From Candidatus Woesearchaeota archaeon (lineage in GTDB: Archaea; Nanobdellota; Nanobdellia; Woesearchaeales; UBA10216): a stretch of DNA of 51,511 nucleotides. How positions within the stretch are numbered: the stretch's first letter is position 1; the number at the start of each line of letters is the position of its first letter. Below the pieces are notes generated by a model. That model saw only the letters and a list, made by a program, of their open reading frames with translations, searched no databases and had not been told where the DNA came from. Shown piece by piece: positions 50,404 to 51,511 of this stretch. The stretch spans positions 1 through 51,511 of the forward strand of contig JACPBX010000011.1 in assembly GCA_016180085.1 (NCBI GenBank), read 5' to 3'. The position numbers were made by a program, and so were the translations under genes.

Positions 50404-50574
50404 ATGACAACCAAATCCGGATGGGAAATTGCTTTAATTATTCTTGGAGTTATAGCTCTTATAAACACCATAGCTCCTTGGATACAATCATTAGAAAAAT
50501 CTCAAGGGCCACTAACCTCACTTATCGTCTTCGTAGTTATCTTATACCTTCTCTTTAGTAAGTGGAAAACGTAA
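50404..50574 (+). CDS. Small two-helix membrane protein (56 aa)
   Basis: A 56-residue protein with two hydrophobic helices (WEIALIILGVIALINTIAPW and PLTSLIVFVVILYLLFSKW) joined by a short polar loop with SLEKSQG. It is A+T rich like the RNase H-like gene before it and may belong to the same acquired island. No ribosome-binding site is obvious. Function unknown; a small holin-like or membrane-anchored partner is possible. Confidence 0.45.
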   Translation: MTTKSGWEIALIILGVIALINTIAPWIQSLEKSQGPLTSLIVFVVILYLLFSKWKT

Positions 50575-50590
50575 TGGCGTAATGGGCAAG

Positions 50591-50600
50591 TTTTTTATAC
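50591..50600 (+). promoter_or_regulatory. TATA box of the Sec61-beta gene
   Basis: TTTTTTATAC is centred 27 nt before ATG 50623. A leaderless mRNA is predicted. Confidence 0.5.
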
Positions 50601-50622
50601 TAAGGCGTTTCTCACCCCTCTT

Positions 50623-50775
50623 ATGGCAGACGAACGCATCAGCATGCCGGCTTCCCAGGGCGGCTTGGTTAGGTATTACAACGAGTACAAGAGCAAGATC
50701 CAGATTAAGCCAATTCACGTCGTTGCCTTTGCCATTGCGGTAATAGTTTTGGAGCTTCTCATCAGGATTTTCTGA
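50623..50775 (+). CDS. secG: Preprotein translocase subunit Sec61-beta (SecG)
   Basis: A 50-residue tail-anchored subunit of the SecYEG/Sec61 channel. It shows the conserved cytoplasmic motif MPASQGGLVRYYNEY, then KIQIKPIHVVAFAIAVIV with one membrane helix at the C-terminus. The length is normal for archaea. TATA spacing gives a leaderless start. It is followed by NAC, so two co-translational targeting factors sit side by side. Confidence 0.92.
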   Translation: MADERISMPASQGGLVRYYNEYKSKIQIKPIHVVAFAIAVIVLELLIRIF

Positions 50776-50812
50776 GCCAATGCCGATGTAAGGCACAGCA
50801 TAAAAAAGCAAC

Positions 50813-50822
50813 ATTTAATAAC
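50813..50822 (+). promoter_or_regulatory. TATA box of the NAC gene
   Basis: ATTTAATAAC is centred about 30 nt before ATG 50847. NAC thus has its own start and is not only read from the Sec61-beta promoter. Confidence 0.45.
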
Positions 50823-50846
50823 AGAATCAGCTGTCTTTTTCTTTCT

Positions 50847-51203
50847 ATGTTTCCCGGGATGGACAAAAGAGCTATGGAAGCTGCGATGCGCAAGCTGGGG
50901 GTGCAGCAGCAGCCAATTGACGCAGAGGAGGTCGTGATAAAGCTGAAAGGCAGCAACAGCGAGATAGTGATAGCCAATCCTTCGGTTACGAAAGTCAGCA
51001 TGATGGGACAGAACACGTTCCAGATTGCGGGTGAGTATGCTGAACGGCCTCAATCATCGCGGCAGCCGCAACTATTTAACGACGACGATGTGAAAACTGT
51101 TGTTGGCCAAACCGGCGCATCTGAGGCTGAGGCAAAGGCCGCCCTTGCCAGTGTAAATGGCGACTTGGCGGCAGCTATATTGTTCCTTAATGATAAAAAG
51201 TAA
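50847..51203 (+). CDS. nac: Nascent polypeptide-associated complex protein
   Basis: The archaeal NAC (118 residues), a homodimeric ribosome-associated chaperone that contacts nascent chains. It opens FPGMDKRAMEAAMRKLGV, has the NAC barrel strands VVIKLKGSNSEIVIANPSV and GQNTFQIAGEYAE, and ends in a UBA domain (VKTVVGQTGASEAEAKAAL, then GDLAAAILFL). All family parts are present. The linker between the domains is short and S/Q-rich. Confidence 0.94.
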   Translation: MFPGMDKRAMEAAMRKLGVQQQPIDAEEVVIKLKGSNSEIVIANPSVTKVSMMGQNTFQIAGEYAERPQSSRQPQLFNDDDVKTVVGQTGASEAEAKAALASVNGDLAAAILFLNDKK

Positions 51204-51259
51204 AAAAGAGGCGGTCACGGCTGTTGCCATTGTTGCCATTTGAACCGCAGTGGGTAACG

Positions 51260-51270
51260 TTTATATAATT
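51260..51270 (+). promoter_or_regulatory. TATA box of the last, partial gene
   Basis: TTTATATAATT is centred 25-26 nt before ATG 51290. Confidence 0.5.
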
Positions 51271-51289
51271 AACTCACTATACCAATCGC

Positions 51290-51511
51290 ATGGAGAGGTT
51301 CCAGGAGGAGTTGTCAGCCGGTAGGCAGCAGCTGATGACAGCAGACCACCTGGTTTCAATAACATTCCCTCTTGTGAAGGATAATAAGCTTTTGCTTACG
51401 GCCATTGAGAGCCTTTTCGCTGCGGCAAAAAGCCTGATGGCTTCGCTGCTTCATTACGAGAGCGCGTTCAAAAGGCTGCCAAGGTTCAAGGAAGATTATG
51501 ACTCAATGATT
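51290..51511 (+). CDS. Hypothetical helical protein, 3' end outside window
   Basis: The first 74 residues are visible: ERFQEELSAGRQQLMTADHL, then VKDNKLLLTAIESLFAAAKS and LLHYESAFKRLP. All are helical and amphipathic, reminiscent of HEPN-type or other archaeal helical-bundle proteins, but no diagnostic motif is complete. The start is set by the TATA box (leaderless). The gene continues past the window end, so no fuller assignment is possible. Confidence 0.6.
   Translation, partial: MERFQEELSAGRQQLMTADHLVSITFPLVKDNKLLLTAIESLFAAAKSLMASLLHYESAFKRLPRFKEDYDSMI

Overview
The window is archaeal. It encodes fibrillarin and Nop5, RadA and RadB, an archaeal RPA-type single-stranded DNA-binding protein, an A-type ATP synthase/ATPase operon, ribosomal protein S2 of archaeal type, Sec61-beta and the archaeal NAC protein. 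The DNA is moderately G+C rich, and arginine is mostly AGG in the core genes. A TATA-like box lies about 25-31 nt upstream of many start codons, which implies many leaderless transcripts. The set of small surface proteins and the compact layout fit a DPANN-type lineage (Diapherotrites, Micrarchaeota or Woesearchaeota-like), but this is inference and the phylum cannot be fixed from the sequence alone.

Layout. 1-6.4 kb: a membrane protein tail, a ThiF/MoeB-type E1 enzyme, the C/D box RNP pair nop5-flpA (nop5 is broken), cysS and a soluble GAF-GAF histidine kinase. 6.4-10.3 kb: three consecutive divergent amino-acid-kinase-fold proteins followed by a stand-alone receiver protein. 10.4-15.7 kb: a small channel-like protein with a TrkA-C domain, an 821-residue TPR plus phosphotransferase-like membrane protein, a VapBC-type toxin-antitoxin pair, a hypothetical gene, a transposase remnant and a putative lipoprotein. 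16.05-29.4 kb: a 13-kb operon of twelve membrane-anchored or secreted proteins. Eleven of them carry a [KR][KR]G motif just before the N-terminal hydrophobic helix, like prepilin-peptidase (class III) signals. One of them is a 2045-residue modular protein. This operon is the best candidate for an undescribed system, probably a pseudopilus-like or cell-surface contact apparatus.

29.4-41 kb: a recombination and ssDNA group (RPA, a YdjM-like membrane hydrolase, a small probable ssDNA-binding protein, RadA), a second AbrB/PIN toxin-antitoxin pair with a regular operator, a TRAM protein with a structured leader, ThpR, a frame-disrupted prephenate dehydrogenase, a DUF4013-like membrane protein, ribosomal S2 behind a structured RNA element, a PhoU/AbrB regulator with a hairpin at its transcription start, and RadB. 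40.6-48.9 kb: the A-type ATPase operon in the order H-I-K-E-C-F-A-B-D, with subunit B interrupted by an internal deletion and frameshift. 48.9-50.6 kb: an A+T-rich island with an RNase H-like (DUF3800-like) gene and small membrane ORFs. 50.6-51.5 kb: Sec61-beta, NAC and the start of an unknown helical protein.

Three conserved genes (nop5, tyrA, atpB) are broken by frameshifts, and nop5 and atpB also lack internal segments. Because nop5 and atpB are normally essential, assembly or sequencing error is the first explanation to test.
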